DNA of 64,000 nucleotides, taken from contig QANZ01001473.1 in NCBI GenBank assembly GCA_003254925.1, positions 7,720 to 71,719 on the forward strand, in the 5' to 3' direction. The translations under genes were made by a program, and so were the position numbers. Below, piece by piece: positions 44,411 through 56,505 of this stretch. The DNA comes from Chamaecrista fasciculata. Its lineage: Eukaryota > Streptophyta > Magnoliopsida > Fabales > Fabaceae. The notes beneath the pieces are model-generated. The model did not search any database and had not been told where the DNA came from. It saw only the letters and a program-made list of their open reading frames with translations. Each line of letters opens with the position of its first letter. Positions within the stretch are counted from its first letter, which is position 1.

Positions 44411-46888
44411 CCAACCTTATTTTAGTTTATCAATAATTGAAATTTTGATGACAATTGTGATGCAGTTGCAAAAATTGCTAGCATTGCACTTTAATAATTG
44501 ATTTTGAAAATCATGTTAATCATTAAATTTAAATTAGTATTTTAACAAAAATCCAATCGATTGTATTTATATTTTTTTTAGTGATTTAATTTTATGAATT
44601 TATCGTTCAGAAATTAAAGAATCTATTATCTTTTATTAATGACTATCATTAAGTTATTCTTATTCTCAATTGTTTTGCACCAAATTCCGTTATGCAACTT
44701 AAAATTGTTTTTTGACAAAAAAAAAAACTGCCACAGTGCTGACTTATAAGTTACAACATATGCTCATTTTGTTTTGTTTTTTTTTTCTGGCCTGAGACAT
44801 ATGCTCATTTTGTTAGTCCATTTAACTTCACTTATATGATATTATAATTATGGTAGATTTTGATGTCTGATACTTATATTGGAAAAATGTAAAGAGCTGG
44901 TTTAAAAAAAGTGTCAAATTAAAAATGTTGATAAAATATGGGATTAAATATATAATTTAACTGAAAGGAATTGGATTTAAAATAAATGAAAGACACTTTT
45001 CTAATCAGTTTCGTGCTTTTTTGCGACACGTCTAACTTGCTTTTGTATGATTTTGAAAAACAAATCATATTTTTTTTTGTTGGAAATTTTGTGTGGATTA
45101 GCATTAATTTATTATAAGATTAATATTTGTGTTCATTGATTAAGTAATTAATTTATCGTAACTCTGAATAAGAATGAATTTCGTGTCTTTAACTGTGGTA
45201 ATTAGTGATGGGTTAGATTATCTACAGTCCTCATCCTATCGGTAAGATTAATTGTAGAGTTGTTTTGGAGACAAGTATTTTGTTTATATATATGTTGGTA
45301 AATAATTAATAAGCCCAAAATATATATATTTAGTATATTATTATATAACATTGAGGGTATTTTGAATAGAGGCTTATTAATTATTTATGCACATATTTTG
45401 GCCTATATATAGAGAAGTTTATTATAATTATACTCATTACTCAAGTCTTTCATTTTATCTCTATGGAAAATCTCTAAACTCTTCTTTGCAAGTTTCTCCA
45501 AATGTGATTTGTAAGATTTTTACCTTGTCAATCTTTCTTTCGACTATTTCAGGTTAGTGATTTCATCTCTACACTTTTTAATTAATTTTTCCATCATATC
45601 TTTCTTATGAACCAGCTTTATACGTAATTATTGGTTAGCCCAGGTAAATTATTGATGCAAATACACGCGTCTTACATCTTACAGTATTACTCACTTGACT
45701 CTCTCTCATCACTTATTGACATTAAAATGTGGTTTAGTTATTTTTTTCATGGATGGTCCACCTGAACTCTCTCTCCTCATTTATTTTGTATTTTTATAGT
45801 TCTTTTTTTTAAAAAACTTCTCTCCTCAACATTAATATATTTATTTTGCTTCTTTTTATGATTTATTTTTTAAAAAAGTCTCTCCCATCATATTTATTAT
45901 TTTAATAATTTTTTTAACACACACGTAGAGTAGTAAACTTTTTTTTAAAAAGGTGGCTTTATTATTTTAATAATTTTTTGTATTTTTATAATAGTGTCAC
46001 TAAAGAGAGTTCAGGTGCCCCGTATTTAGTGACACATTTTACTATTACAACCCATTGATTAAGGCAAGATATATATATAAAATTCATCATGTTGAATTTT
46101 TCTGTATTACTTTTGAAGTTTGAAGGGGAGCGTTGAACTTATTATAATAGAGTAGTTAGCAACGTGGAACTTAAGCAGTGTGAGGGCAACGTGGAAGAGT
46201 TTAATTATATGATCGATGTGCATTGTAGCGATCGAGTATAGACGCGAATCACACCCTAAAGCTAACGGAGAATATGGTGTGCATGTCAATGCACACAATA
46301 CCTATGAAACCTTTTTTTTTTTTTTTTTTNGCTATATGACGTGGTGCACATTGATTGGTCGAATTGTCATAAAAAGTTTTTATGACAATTTAATTTACAG
46401 TGACACGTGGCAGGCAACCAGGAGATGTGCTCTGCTTTTATGTATTCTTATATGATTTATAAAAAAAAAAAAAACTAACAGTTAGATGGGTATGGACGTT
46501 AATCTTCTATATAATTACAAACTGAAATCAAATGGACACGTGGTTTCATTTTTCCTGTCTTCACTTCTTAACACGTACTTACAATTTACAACTAACTCCA
46601 TTTCCGCAAAGCAGTATCATACGCTTAATTAGCCTAAGGCGCTAAGCTAATAAATAAGCTAAGGAAAACACAGGCGTCGAATTAATTATTACTAACAAAA
46701 TGCTTCGGATATGAATTTTGAAAATTATTTAATCAAAATCACTTTGTTGGCATCTGATGATAACTGTTTCTAGTCAAGTGAATAACACTGTCGATCAATT
46801 AATCAGTGTTTAACACTGCAGTTAATTATTCCCTAGCTACACGAATGCGCATTATCTTCCAGGTGACCCCCAATAGGCATATTGTATA
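44411..46888. other. No gene seen; AT-rich, includes an N at 46330
   Basis: AT-rich intergenic DNA. TAAATAATTAATAAGCC near 45298 is inverted near 45371-45388, a possible small foldback. A TATA-like CTATATATAGAG lies near 45402. A poly-T run of about 18 precedes the N at 46330. Confidence 0.4.
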
Positions 46889-47067
46889 TCTTATATTATA
46901 TGGCTTCACCCATTTCTGGTTGTCCATATTTAAAATTATAGTCTATGAATTAAAAATAAGACAAAATTTACTATTTGGTCTCTCTTTCTTTACTAAGTTA
47001 ACAATTTAGTCCCTTATTTATTTTACATACATATTTGCGTGTCCGTTAGGGCACGCAAAGCCCCTAG
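46889..47067 (+). mobile_element. Mini-Helitron copy 5, with an extra 3' end after it
   Basis: Starts TCTTATATTATATGGCTTC after an A and ends hairpin GCGTGTCCGTTAGGGCACGC, AAAGCCCCTAG, then T. It is followed within 24 bp by another 3' tip, GCAAAGCCCCCTAG (47078-47091), before the next T. Confidence 0.8.
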
Positions 47068-47091
47068 TATATACATAAGCAAAGCCCCCTA

Positions 47092-48202
47092 GTATATACA
47101 TATACGTACAAGCTAGGATAGGCATCACGAGATTAAGATGAGACAATTTGGATAAACAATATACCCTAGCTAGTTCTCACATGTCATCAATCAAAAATAT
47201 TAATATTATATATTATAAGCACAATAATTTAACTTGCTTTGAATTAAATATGCATATATAGATATTCAATTCAAAAGGCGACATTATATTGAGGTGGACG
47301 CACGTAATTATGTCACCATGCTTTAGCCTTAAACAATGCTATAAATTGGGAAAAGGTCGTCATTGCTGTCATGTCATTATTCTAGCTAACTCAACCAAGA
47401 TCACCATTTAAACCCAGAAAGATCATTAATGCTTCCATTTAATATTGCTAATAATACCTTTTATGATCCCTTAATTATATATATTTATGTATATTCTTTT
47501 GAGGTAAAAAGCTGTGGATACAGCTAGCTAGCACATTTCCTTGGCAAATTTTCAAAGTAAAGTTGCAGCTAACCATATTACTTATAATTATTATATGTAC
47601 ACAACACCTGTGAAAACTATAGCATAGCTCAATCTCAAATGTATTCAGATTAATTTATGCACTTAAGTTAAACATTATCGCAAAACAATCTTGGACTCGT
47701 TATAACTTTTTGATTCACCAGATCAAATCTATCTGGCTTGTGATTCACCAGTAAAAGTACTGGAGATTAAAAGAAGCTTAATCGGATCACCAATTATAAA
47801 TATATATCCTTGATATATATACATGCATCTTATGTTTTTACCTTCTTAATAAGCCTAAAGACGACGAAAACCTTAATCACAATGCTCCTGGGGCAAAATA
47901 TTAATATTAATAATTATTAATAATTATAATAAATAGTATCGGTGGGCTAGCTATCTAGCTCAGCGTTTAATTTAACCAGAATAATTTGATTCTGAACTAG
48001 CAAAAAAAATAAATTCTATTTAAACTTTAAAGCTTCAATATTTTCCCCCCCTACCTTTTAATTTGCTAGTGAAGCTTTTTCTAATTCTTAAAAACCGAGA
48101 GTACTGTATAGTGTATACTTTGTATCAGACCGGTCAACGGGACAAGTCATATAAGTTCATAATTACCAAGACTTCTAACTTCTAAGGTAAACATAATTTA
48201 AA
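47092..48202. other. No gene seen; AT-rich
   Basis: AT-rich intergenic sequence. No element ends or coding frame recognised. Confidence 0.45.
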
Positions 48203-48211
48203 ATAATCATT

Positions 48212-48377
48212 GGTCAAAACCTCATTTTGATCCCTAAATGATAAGATGAATTATGTTTTGATCCTTAAATAGTACGTAATGGAGTAATAATTTAAGAACT
48301 ATAAGAAAACGAAAAATAGTTTATGGACCAAAATAGAATTCAACATGTAGTTTAAGGACCAAAATAAAGTTTTGACC
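48212..48377. mobile_element. Mutator-like MITE, 166 bp, 9-bp target duplication
   Basis: Ends GGTCAAAACCTCATTTTGAT and, inverted, GGTCAAAACTTTATTTTGGT, with inverted CCCTAAA / TTTAAGG steps. Flanked by the exact repeat ATAATCATT (48203-48211, 48378-48386). Confidence 0.8.
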
Positions 48378-48752
48378 ATAATCATTTTAAGAATTAGATA
48401 ATTAAAAATGTTTTAAAATAGAAAAAATATATTATTTGGTCCCTCAATAATTCTTAGTCACAGTCTATAATATTTCTTTCCCTAATTTACTTTTCGCAGC
48501 TACAATAATTAGAATTCAATCACTATTAGGGTTAATCTTTTGTTTTATCTCTTCATCCTTCAAATATGAATTACAAGTAGGGAATAAATTGTTATAATGT
48601 GTTTCAGTTTCAGTCTCACACTCTCACTATTCTTATTGATGTGAAGCTATTGTAAATAATAGTACTTTAATTTAAATTTAAATTTGATGTGAAATTGGTA
48701 GAGATTAGTATAATTTTGGTAGAAATCAACAAAATGAATTAACTAATTAGTA

Positions 48753-49014
48753 CTCCCTCCGGTTCTATATATATATGTTTTAGAGAACTTTTTTTTTTTC
48801 TAAAATATCTGATGTTTTACAAATTCAAGAGAACATTAATTATTTTTTTATCATTCTATCCCTATTATATATAGTAGTGTCATAAATGAATAAACATTTC
48901 CCAAGTAATTTAATAGGGATAATTTAGTCTTTTTATCTCATTTTTCTCTTCATTCTAGGTGAACTAATCATTTCCTTAATATTTACCTTAAACAACTGAT
49001 TCATAGAATCGGAG
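48753..49014. mobile_element. Stowaway-like (Tc1/mariner) MITE, 262 bp
   Basis: Begins CTCCCTCCGGTTCTATATAT and ends with the inverse ATAGAATCGGAG, with TA on each side (48751-48752, 49015-49016). CTCCCTCCG ends with TA insertion are the mark of Stowaway elements. Confidence 0.75.
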
Positions 49015-49184
49015 TACTAATTAACGTGGGTTGTGCCATGTTATGGCCATGCCTGGCTAAACCCTTACTTCAAGAAAGAAATGTAAGATAGAAAAACCAT
49101 AAAGGAAGAGAGAAGAAATGAGAAGCGTTGGATTTTTACTATTACAGGCTGCTTATCAATCACGTAAGAGACCGACCTGGAGTA

Positions 49185-49320
49185 CCACGTCGGATATGGT
49201 GGGCCCACGTGTCACGTGAACAATGTCCCCACTGACACGTCATCTAATGCATATTTATAAAGCTTATAGAATCTCCCCTAATCCCCTCTCCACCAATCCC
49301 ATGTTGGCTCCCACGTGGGT
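49185..49320. promoter_or_regulatory. Cluster of ACGT (G-box/ABRE-like) sites and TATA box
   Basis: ACGT cores occur at 49186-49190 (CCACGTCGG), 49204-49218 (CCCACGTGTCACGTG, two sites), 49234-49243 (GACACGTCAT) and 49311-49318 (CCACGTGG); CACGTAAG at 49161 is another. A TATA-like ATATTTATAAAG is at 49251-49262. These lie 400-560 bp upstream of the start codon at 49721 and suggest ABA- or light-linked bZIP control. Confidence 0.55.
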
Positions 49321-49720
49321 GTGTGGACCCCACATCTTACTGGCATCATATGTTGGTGACTTCATTCATTTGTGATCTTTTTACTGTCTATAGGTTTCGT
49401 TCGTTATCGTTTTACCCTCTATTTCTTTTCAAGCACTTTCCTTATAAATCCAACCACCTCTCTCTCTCTTTATCTTTTCTTCCTCTAGCTTCTTCTCCTA
49501 TTTGCTCATCTTCTTCTTCTCTTTCTCTCTCGTCATCTTTTTTCTCTCTCTGTTTCTTCTCGCTAATACCCCCAGAGCCAGATATTTTACTTGCACTCCG
49601 ATTCCAAAATATCTATCGTCTTTTGTCACTATTCATCATCTCTATCTTCTCATTCCAAATTCCATGATCTGATCTATATCGCTCGACACACCAACCAAAC
49701 CAACTTCATTAATATTCGAC

Positions 49721-50554
49721 ATGGAAGACTGTTCATCCCCTGCTTCTTACATCCGACTGGTAATTTCATTTCATTTATTAATTAATTACTTCATTTCCAT
49801 TCTATTCGTCTCTTTGTGTGCTTGATATATATATATATATATATCAATTAATGTAGCGGTATACTATTTAAATTTAAATAAAATAAATAGATATATATTT
49901 AAATAGTATAGTATAGTGTACTGTTTTCTTATGTATACAAAATGGTATATATGTAGGTGCACCGTCTTATAGAAGAGTGTATCCTATTCAAAATGAGCAA
50001 AGAGGAGTGCATGGAAGCTCTTTCCAAACATGCAAATATCAAACCAATCATAACATCCACTGGTGAGTTACCTTATTGTTTCTTTTCCTTTCCGTTTTTT
50101 CTTAATTTCAAGAACCCATCGAACGATCAGAATCAATCTACAATAATATCCATCCATCTATATATGTATAGTAGTAGTAGTATACATAGTTATCTATTAC
50201 CAAACATACATACTTACTTACAAGGATAAATAGTACACAAGTGAATTACCTTTATAATGCAAAAGTACATGTGCACACACATGATGTATATATATAAAGT
50301 AGGCAGTAGAGAAAATATATATGTGTTATTTACAGTAATATAATAAAGTATAAAGAAGTTTATTAATTATACATATATAGTTGATTAATATATATATAAG
50401 TACATGACCCACGTGCATGCATGAGGTGTGTGGAGCAGTGTGGAAGGAGTTAGAGAAGGAGAATAGGGAATTTTTCGAGGCTTACGCGAGAAGCAGAGCA
50501 CAGAGAGCTTCTGAGACAGAGACAAAGCAGAGAATACTCAACGTGATTTCTGAA

Positions 50555-50585
<31 letters not shown>

Positions 50586-50599
50586 ACCATGGAGTTTAG
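49721..50599 (+). CDS. Small plant-specific protein of the TIGR01589 family, 3 exons
   Basis: Exons 49721-49759, 49957-50062 and 50439-50599, joined in frame to 101 residues. The start MEDCSSPASYIRL is followed by VHRLIEECILFKMSKEECME, then ALSKHANIKPIITST, VWKELEKENREFFEAYARS and a serine-rich tail. This layout and the (V)WxxLExENxEFFxAY signature are those of the uncharacterised plant domain TIGR01589. Biochemical role is not known to me. Introns are GT-AG and interrupt after codon 13 and within the valine codon of VWKE. The long CT-rich leader (about 49290-49720) and an ACGT-rich promoter precede it. It stands alone between transposon-rich spacers. Confidence 0.88.
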
Positions 50600-52146
50600 G
50601 CTTCACACGCAAATTGAAGTTCAACAAAAACAACCTTTATAAAATTAAATAATTAAATAAACCAGTCAATTATATTAGCTAGCCAAGCCTGCAGGCCGAC
50701 ACACCGAATCAGCTAAACGACGTCGTCGTCGTCGCCTAGAAGTTGAAGTCAGCACTCTACAGTGACTGGAGGGAGAATGACATGGCAGTTATATATATAT
50801 ATATGTATATATGTATATGTATATTTGTGTGCATTGAACACGTGGCACCGCCAGTGTGTGTCGTGTTATGAGAGATGGGGTCTGGGATGTGTCACATTGT
50901 GGAAGTTATGATGGATGTGTATGTGTGTCGTTTGGTATTTATCAAACTCTTGATGTTTAATTGTGACATATTGTTCCGTAACGTACATTATATTATATAT
51001 ATTGGTTGCTATTAACACCCTATTATTATTTTCTCTTTTGCATTTTGGAAATTAATAATGATGACCCCACTATGGACCATTCCTCTTCGGCTTCGGTATT
51101 TTTGTACTCTTACACAGTTACACTTACATACATGCTTCACCTATTTCTCTCTCTTTCTGTCTTATTTATTATATTCATATTTAATTGTATATATTCTTAA
51201 ATAACACTTGCTAGAAATTGCATTTATTTATTTATTCGGTCCGTAATTAGAAACTGTCTCGTTGCTACTTGCTAAGCTACTACAACATATTAACATCATA
51301 ATCTATTGTAGTCTCATCAATTCTCAACCCTTCATATTTAATGATTTTTAACGTTTCCCTTATCTTCCGTCTCTTTACTTAGCTTGTCACTTGTCAAGAT
51401 CTTGCTTCCATCGTCTTCCATTGTTGTTTCGCGAACCAGTACAATTTCTCAAATAATAGAGTTTTATCACCACATTCATCAATCACATTTTTGTTTTATT
51501 TAGTTGTTGGAATAAGTCTGAAGAAATCGCAATAATTACATTTCAAGGTTACCCCAAAAAAATAAAAATAACAATAGTTGACAAGATCAAACACTTATGA
51601 TTAAGTGTTACTAGCTCTACCAACAAACAAGTTAATGAACAGATATATAGCTGAGTAATGATCTCTTCCTCTCATGATTGAATAATCTGTCACTGAAACA
51701 TATGAGATGAGATCTCAGTTTTACCATTTTAATTGATATGGATAAAGCACGTTTCTCCGCCACGTTTTTTTGGAGTCCAATTGAGAAGATGAAAATGGCC
51801 GAAAAAGGGGAAGTGAGTAAAAATTCAAAATAATATATAGGAGAGATGAAAGAAGATGAGGATCATTTTGTTTACTGTTAATGCCCACGAGGTCCGGTCT
51901 ATATATAGGCCCACTTAAAATGGGAAATGAGGAAATGGTACCTAGCTACTATATATACACAGTCTCTATCCTTTCTTCACAGTTCACACTTGACATGTAC
52001 AGCTCTAAATGAATACCACGCATATCATATTATCATAATGTTTTTATCTATTTACTTGTGTTTCTGTTATATACAGTACTTTTTTTTTAAAAATTTGTTA
52101 TGTTTATATTTACCTTTTCTATTATTTTTAAATTATATTTGTAGTG
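50600..52146. other. No gene seen
   Basis: Downstream of the TIGR01589-type gene: a likely 3' untranslated region, then AT-rich DNA with (AT)n near 50791-50823. Short frames here show no domain. Confidence 0.45.
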
Positions 52147-53283
52147 AAAGTGCAATTTTGATCCCTTATATATGGGTTAAGTTACAATCTAGCCTTTATC
52201 TTTTTTTTTTTAATTACAATTTTGGTCTATATTTTATAAATGTTTTATTTTTTAGTCCCAACAAATGAATATGATTATATCTAATCTCTCATCATAATGA
52301 GACTTGAAATGAGAGAGATATGATCAACTTTACTTTTTATTTTTTTAATTGTGACATGAGTAACCTACTTTTGGAGCTTAATTTGATATTGTTTCACTAC
52401 TGGAAGACTGTGATATAACGACAGTTATTTACTAGCAATTTATAAATATATTACTAAAGTTATACTATACTAGCAGTTTTTTAAAATGCCAGTATATATC
52501 ATATTTTTATGAGCAATTAATTGAAGACAGCTGGAATAGATAGATGTTATTGCTACAATTATTTATTAAATGAATTTTTTATTTTACTTTCTTAAAAAAA
52601 AAAACAAAAAACTGCTCGGTCTCTTATTCACCTCCTTCCCCTCTTTCAACCCTAAAAGAAAGTCTTCGCTACCAATGTTCTCACCACTTCATCAAACCAA
52701 AGGAATCAAGATTTCTTGCGAGCTTCTTCATATTTTCTCGGCGAAAATCAGTTTTCGATATTGTTCAAGTATGATAATATCTAAATCTTTGCTTTCGATT
52801 ATCTCTCTCTGATTTTCTACAAATTTTTAAGTGCGTCATGGTTTCTGTTTTTTTTTTAACTTAGTGAAAGCGTAATCCTCAGCCTCCATCTCTCATCTCT
52901 GTTTCGACATTCATTTGGTACAGTCCTCGTTGTTCTGCTACTCAGGTTAATCATCCACTTTTCATCCCATTCTCAATCTCTTTCCTACTTTATTTGTATT
53001 TTGTTTGGTTGTGATTATGATTTTGTTGGGTTGATCTGATTTTGTTGTATATTATTTGTGTTGTATATAATTCTGATTGTTGACGGTCTTAATTAGACAA
53101 AAAAAGAACTCGTCAAGACTCAAGAATAACTCGTAACTCCAAATTCATCGTAATCAATCTTAAAACAATAGAGATTTGACTTTATTAAGTCATTGAGACC
53201 AATTAATGAAACTTTTGAAAAAAATAAAGGTTATATTGCAATTTATCTAAAAAAATAAAGGACCAAAATTATACTTTTACCTA
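52147..53283. mobile_element. Probable foldback element of about 1.1 kb with unique interior
   Basis: Left arm GTGAAAGTGCAATTTTGATC..TTACAATTTTGGTC and right arm inverse (GGACCAAAATTATACTTTTAC) form inverted ends; inner parts also match the 14711-15537 element (CTCGTAACTCCAAATTCATC). The interior (52600-52960) is CT-rich and less AT-rich, like a gene leader, and may be captured DNA. No target duplication was established. Confidence 0.5.
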
Positions 53284-54121
53284 TATATTTTCTTTTATTT
53301 TGTTTTTCTTTCCTTCAGCTAGTTTTTCAGTTCTATCTACTATATCTTGCAAATTTGCTTTTCGTTTATTTATTACCTTATCTTGAATTTTTAACTTTGA
53401 AAACAATTATTTGCATTTAATATAATTATATCCTTTTAAAAAATCTCTATGAATTTTAAATTCATCCAATTAACATAAACCTAAAAAATAATGGTACAAT
53501 AAGTCATGAAATTCGATTATTCAAAAATTAATTTGTTAATTCTATAAAAAAAGTTAAGACTAATGCATTAATTAAAGTATATATATATATAAAAAGGGAG
53601 AGAGATAGGTAATGCACAAATGCAGTAAGGGATATCTTGGTCAACCGCGAATATTTTTCTGTTTATTAAAATAATGGTATATATTTTCTGTTGCGTTGTT
53701 GCTTTTTAAACTTTTCCAAATATTCTTCTGTTGTTAACCGCGAAGAAAGATATTAGATATGCATAATGGAACGGCGCCGTTGCGTGATTGTCGTGACTCG
53801 TGGGGTATATGAGTATCGTATATACGGATACTAAGGTTTGCGTGCTCGTGTAAAATATGAAATTATTTAAATTTTAAATTATATAAAATATCATAAATAA
53901 TTAATTTTAAATTTTATTATATAAAATTTCAGAAGTAATCATGTATGGTAAAGATAATGAGGAGAATTTTTCAAGATATTGGAGGAAGTTAATAGAGTAT
54001 TTGAATTTTATTTTATTTTTAAATTACTTTTTAATTTATTATATTATAAATTATAGTATTGTAGTATTATATGCCTTTTTTGAGGAATACAATCAGAATA
54101 GCTCAAAGGCATATATATATA
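53284..54121. other. No gene seen; AT-rich
   Basis: AT-rich spacer. The frame at 53941-54171 runs into a Helitron copy and is not credible as a gene. Confidence 0.45.
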
Positions 54122-54297
54122 CTAGGGGCTTTGCGTGCCCTAACGGGCACGCAAGTATGTATGTAAAATAAATGAGGGACTAAATCGTTAACTCAGTAAA
54201 AAAGAATGGATCAAATAATAATTTTCCTCTTATTATTAATTTTGTACTATAATTTTAAAATGTGGACCAGAAAGGGGTGGAGCCATATAATATAAGA
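54122..54297 (-). mobile_element. Mini-Helitron copy 6 (perfect hairpin)
   Basis: On the minus strand it starts TCTTATATTATATGGCTCC after an A and ends GCGTGCCCGTTAGGGCACGC, a perfect 8-bp stem with a 4-nt loop, then AAAGCCCCTAG, then T. Best example of the 3' structure in this window. It is 576 bp upstream of the TPR gene. Confidence 0.85.
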
Positions 54298-54361
54298 TAT
54301 ATATATAAATAATAGTATAGATGAAATATGAAATTATCGATATATGGATACATTTTATTTA

Positions 54362-54736
54362 GGCAAAACATTAATTTTATCTCTAAATTTTACATTAACG
54401 GTTAATTTTGTTTCTAATTTTTTTTTTTGTCAATTTTGTTCATAATATTTCACATTTTGATCAATTTTATCATTTGTTTTTACTTTAACAAAATATTAAC
54501 GATATAATTTACGTGATTAATAATATATAAGGTAAAATTGATAGAAAATGAAACTCAAATTTTAACTCATATTAAAAAAAATATGCAATTTGTCGTTAAT
54601 TTGTTGAAAAAAGTTAGTTAAATGATAAAATTGACCAAAATGTAAAACATTTGAGATTTAATTGACAGCAAAAAAAAAATTAAGGACGAAATTGATAGTT
54701 GGTATAAAATTTGGGGACGAAATTAATACTTTTCCC
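54362..54736. mobile_element. Mutator-like foldback, 375 bp, 9-bp target duplication
   Basis: Ends GGCAAAACATTAATTTTATC and, inverted, GGGAAAAGTATTAATTTCGT, with inverted inner steps. Flanked by the exact repeat TTTTATTTA (54353-54361, 54737-54745). It ends 136 bp before the TPR start codon. Confidence 0.8.
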
Positions 54737-54872
54737 TTTTATTTATTTACTGTTTTATTTTAGTTTCAACTTTCAAGACGTTAATACCCCTATCCCTTCG
54801 TCGTCTGAAAATCAAGGGTTTTAGGCAGCCTCCTTCTCTGCTTCATCATTCCATTCCTCTCAGGCTTCAGCC

Positions 54873-55964
54873 ATGGAGTCTCTGGCTACATTCCATCTCT
54901 TTCGCCAACCATTGCATATATCAATCACTCGCCACTCTTCGTCTTTCTCAACACCATTATCTTCGGTCTCCTTCAGGTCTCTACCACCGGTTTCGTCACT
55001 ACCACTCCCACTGCATCGTTCATCTTCTTCCTTCAGGTTATCTTCTATCAAAGCCTCTTCTTCTTCTTCCTCATCCACCGACCCTGGATTCAATAAAAAA
55101 CAAGGTATTCTGACTCGTATGCTCCAAACCCTAAATCTCCTTTTGTCACCTGCTGTCGAGACTGTTTGCGTTGTTATAGCAGCGTCTGCGTTTTTCTTCA
55201 TGCGTTTCCAGCATATGCCTGTTATTGCGGCTCCGCTTGCGCCACCCACGATGGAATCCACTGAAGATTCGACGGATAATGTTTCATATGAAGAAAAGGA
55301 GAGGATTATCGAAGAGCAATTGAGCAACAATCCTTACGATACCGAAGCTCTTCGGTCTCTCATGGAGGTCAAGATCAAAGCGCGTAAAATTGAAGAAGCG
55401 ATTCAGGTTATAGACCGCTTGATTGAAATTGAGCCCCAAGAGTTTGAGTGGCCACTGCTGAAGGCTCACATGTATATCTATAATGGTGATTACCAATTGG
55501 CCAAAAAGGGGTTCGACGATGTTCTCAAGAAAGATCCTTATCGTATTGAAGCGTTTCATGGCCTTGCGATGGCTACTTCGGAATCAAATGAGCCATTGAA
55601 TGGTTTGATGAAGAGGATTGAAGAAGCAGTGAAGTTTTGCAAAAGGGAAAACAGGAACTCTGATGTCAGAGACTTAAAGCTCTTGGTTGCGCAGATTAAA
55701 GTCATGGAGGGACAATTTACTGATGCGCTCAAGTCTTATCAGGAGCTTGTGAAGGAAGAACCAAGAGATTTTAGGCCGTACTTATGTCAGGGCATCATAT
55801 ATACTCTACTAAGGAAGAAAGATGAGGCGGAGAAACAATTTGAGAAGTTCCGGAGGCTTGTCCCAAAGAATCACCCCTATAAAGAGTATTTAGAGGATAA
55901 CATGTTTGCAACTAAGTTTTTCTCACAGAAGTTTGAGAGTGAGGGAGCTGGTGCAAGGAGCTAA
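54873..55964 (+). CDS. Chloroplast-targeted TPR protein (SLOW GREEN 1-like family)
   Basis: Intronless gene of 363 residues. A Ser-rich, acid-poor N-terminus (about 1-70) is a plausible plastid transit peptide; a hydrophobic segment (about 93-111, AVETVCVVIAASAFFFM) may span a membrane. Residues about 143-345 are helical TPR-like repeats, with lines such as EEAIQVIDRLIEIEP and DALKSYQELVKEEP. This is the architecture of SLOW GREEN 1-type thylakoid TPR proteins; from memory the closest Arabidopsis relatives are the syntenic At3g53560/At2g37400, so I do not assign SG1. Such proteins act as scaffolds in chloroplast development; the partner is unknown. Two transposons crowd its promoter. The reading frame on the opposite strand (54860-55330) is a shadow. 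Confidence 0.92.
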   Translation: MESLATFHLFRQPLHISITRHSSSFSTPLSSVSFRSLPPVSSLPLPLHRSSSSFRLSSIKASSSSSSSTDPGFNKKQGILTRMLQTLNLLLSPAVETVCVVIAASAFFFMRFQHMPVIAAPLAPPTMESTEDSTDNVSYEEKERIIEEQLSNNPYDTEALRSLMEVKIKARKIEEAIQVIDRLIEIEPQEFEWPLLKAHMYIYNGDYQLAKKGFDDVLKKDPYRIEAFHGLAMATSESNEPLNGLMKRIEEAVKFCKRENRNSDVRDLKLLVAQIKVMEGQFTDALKSYQELVKEEPRDFRPYLCQGIIYTLLRKKDEAEKQFEKFRRLVPKNHPYKEYLEDNMFATKFFSQKFESEGAGARS

Positions 55965-56384
55965 GAAACATGACTCGCTGAATTTATTCTCTATATGACA
56001 TGGGAACGGTTCTATAGAAAGGTTGCTTTTTTTATTTATTTATTTTTAATTTGCTCTTACCTTCTGTCTTGTTAAATGGTTCGGATAGTAATGCCATTGA
56101 TGGTTTAGTAATTTAGTTTAGACAACCAGTCATTCCTTTAAGGGTGGTTGATAGTTATTGCTGGTCATTTCCCTGGTAGATATAGAATTGTAAGGAGTAA
56201 AAGAGGTCAATGAGTTTTTTTCTTTAAATGTTGAAGTGATGGATAAGTTTGTATCGATTCCATTATGTGTTTGGACTCTATACTCAGTTTTATTCAATAC
56301 CTTCAATAACGTTGTACTTTAACTGCAATTCCAGATAGCCAGCCATACTTTAAAAATAATGATGAGATACTTGTCACTTTTGGG

Positions 56385-56505
56385 GAGAAAAGAAAGTCTG
56401 ATGAATGATGCCTAGATGAGAAAAGAAAGTGTTGCAAGTGTGATTAACAAATTCAGTACCATTGTCAGAGCGAAGTATTTCCCGCAGCATCTCACTGAGC
56501 AGGAT
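56385..56505 (-). pseudogene. Ty1/copia integrase core fragment
   Basis: On the minus strand the sequence reads ILRSDNGTEFVNHTCNTFF then SHLGIIHQT, which is the second catalytic Asp region (SDNGxEF) and following HxT segment of copia integrases. Neither the flanking catalytic residues nor other domains are present. It is a short relic downstream of the TPR gene. Confidence 0.75.

Noticed and set aside
49323..49667. 114-codon frame before the TIGR01589-type gene
   Set aside because: It lies in a CT-rich leader and encodes low-complexity Ser/Phe/Leu; the conserved family protein starts at 49721.
54860..55330. 156-codon frame opposite the TPR gene
   Set aside because: Shadow of a well-supported coding sequence on the plus strand.
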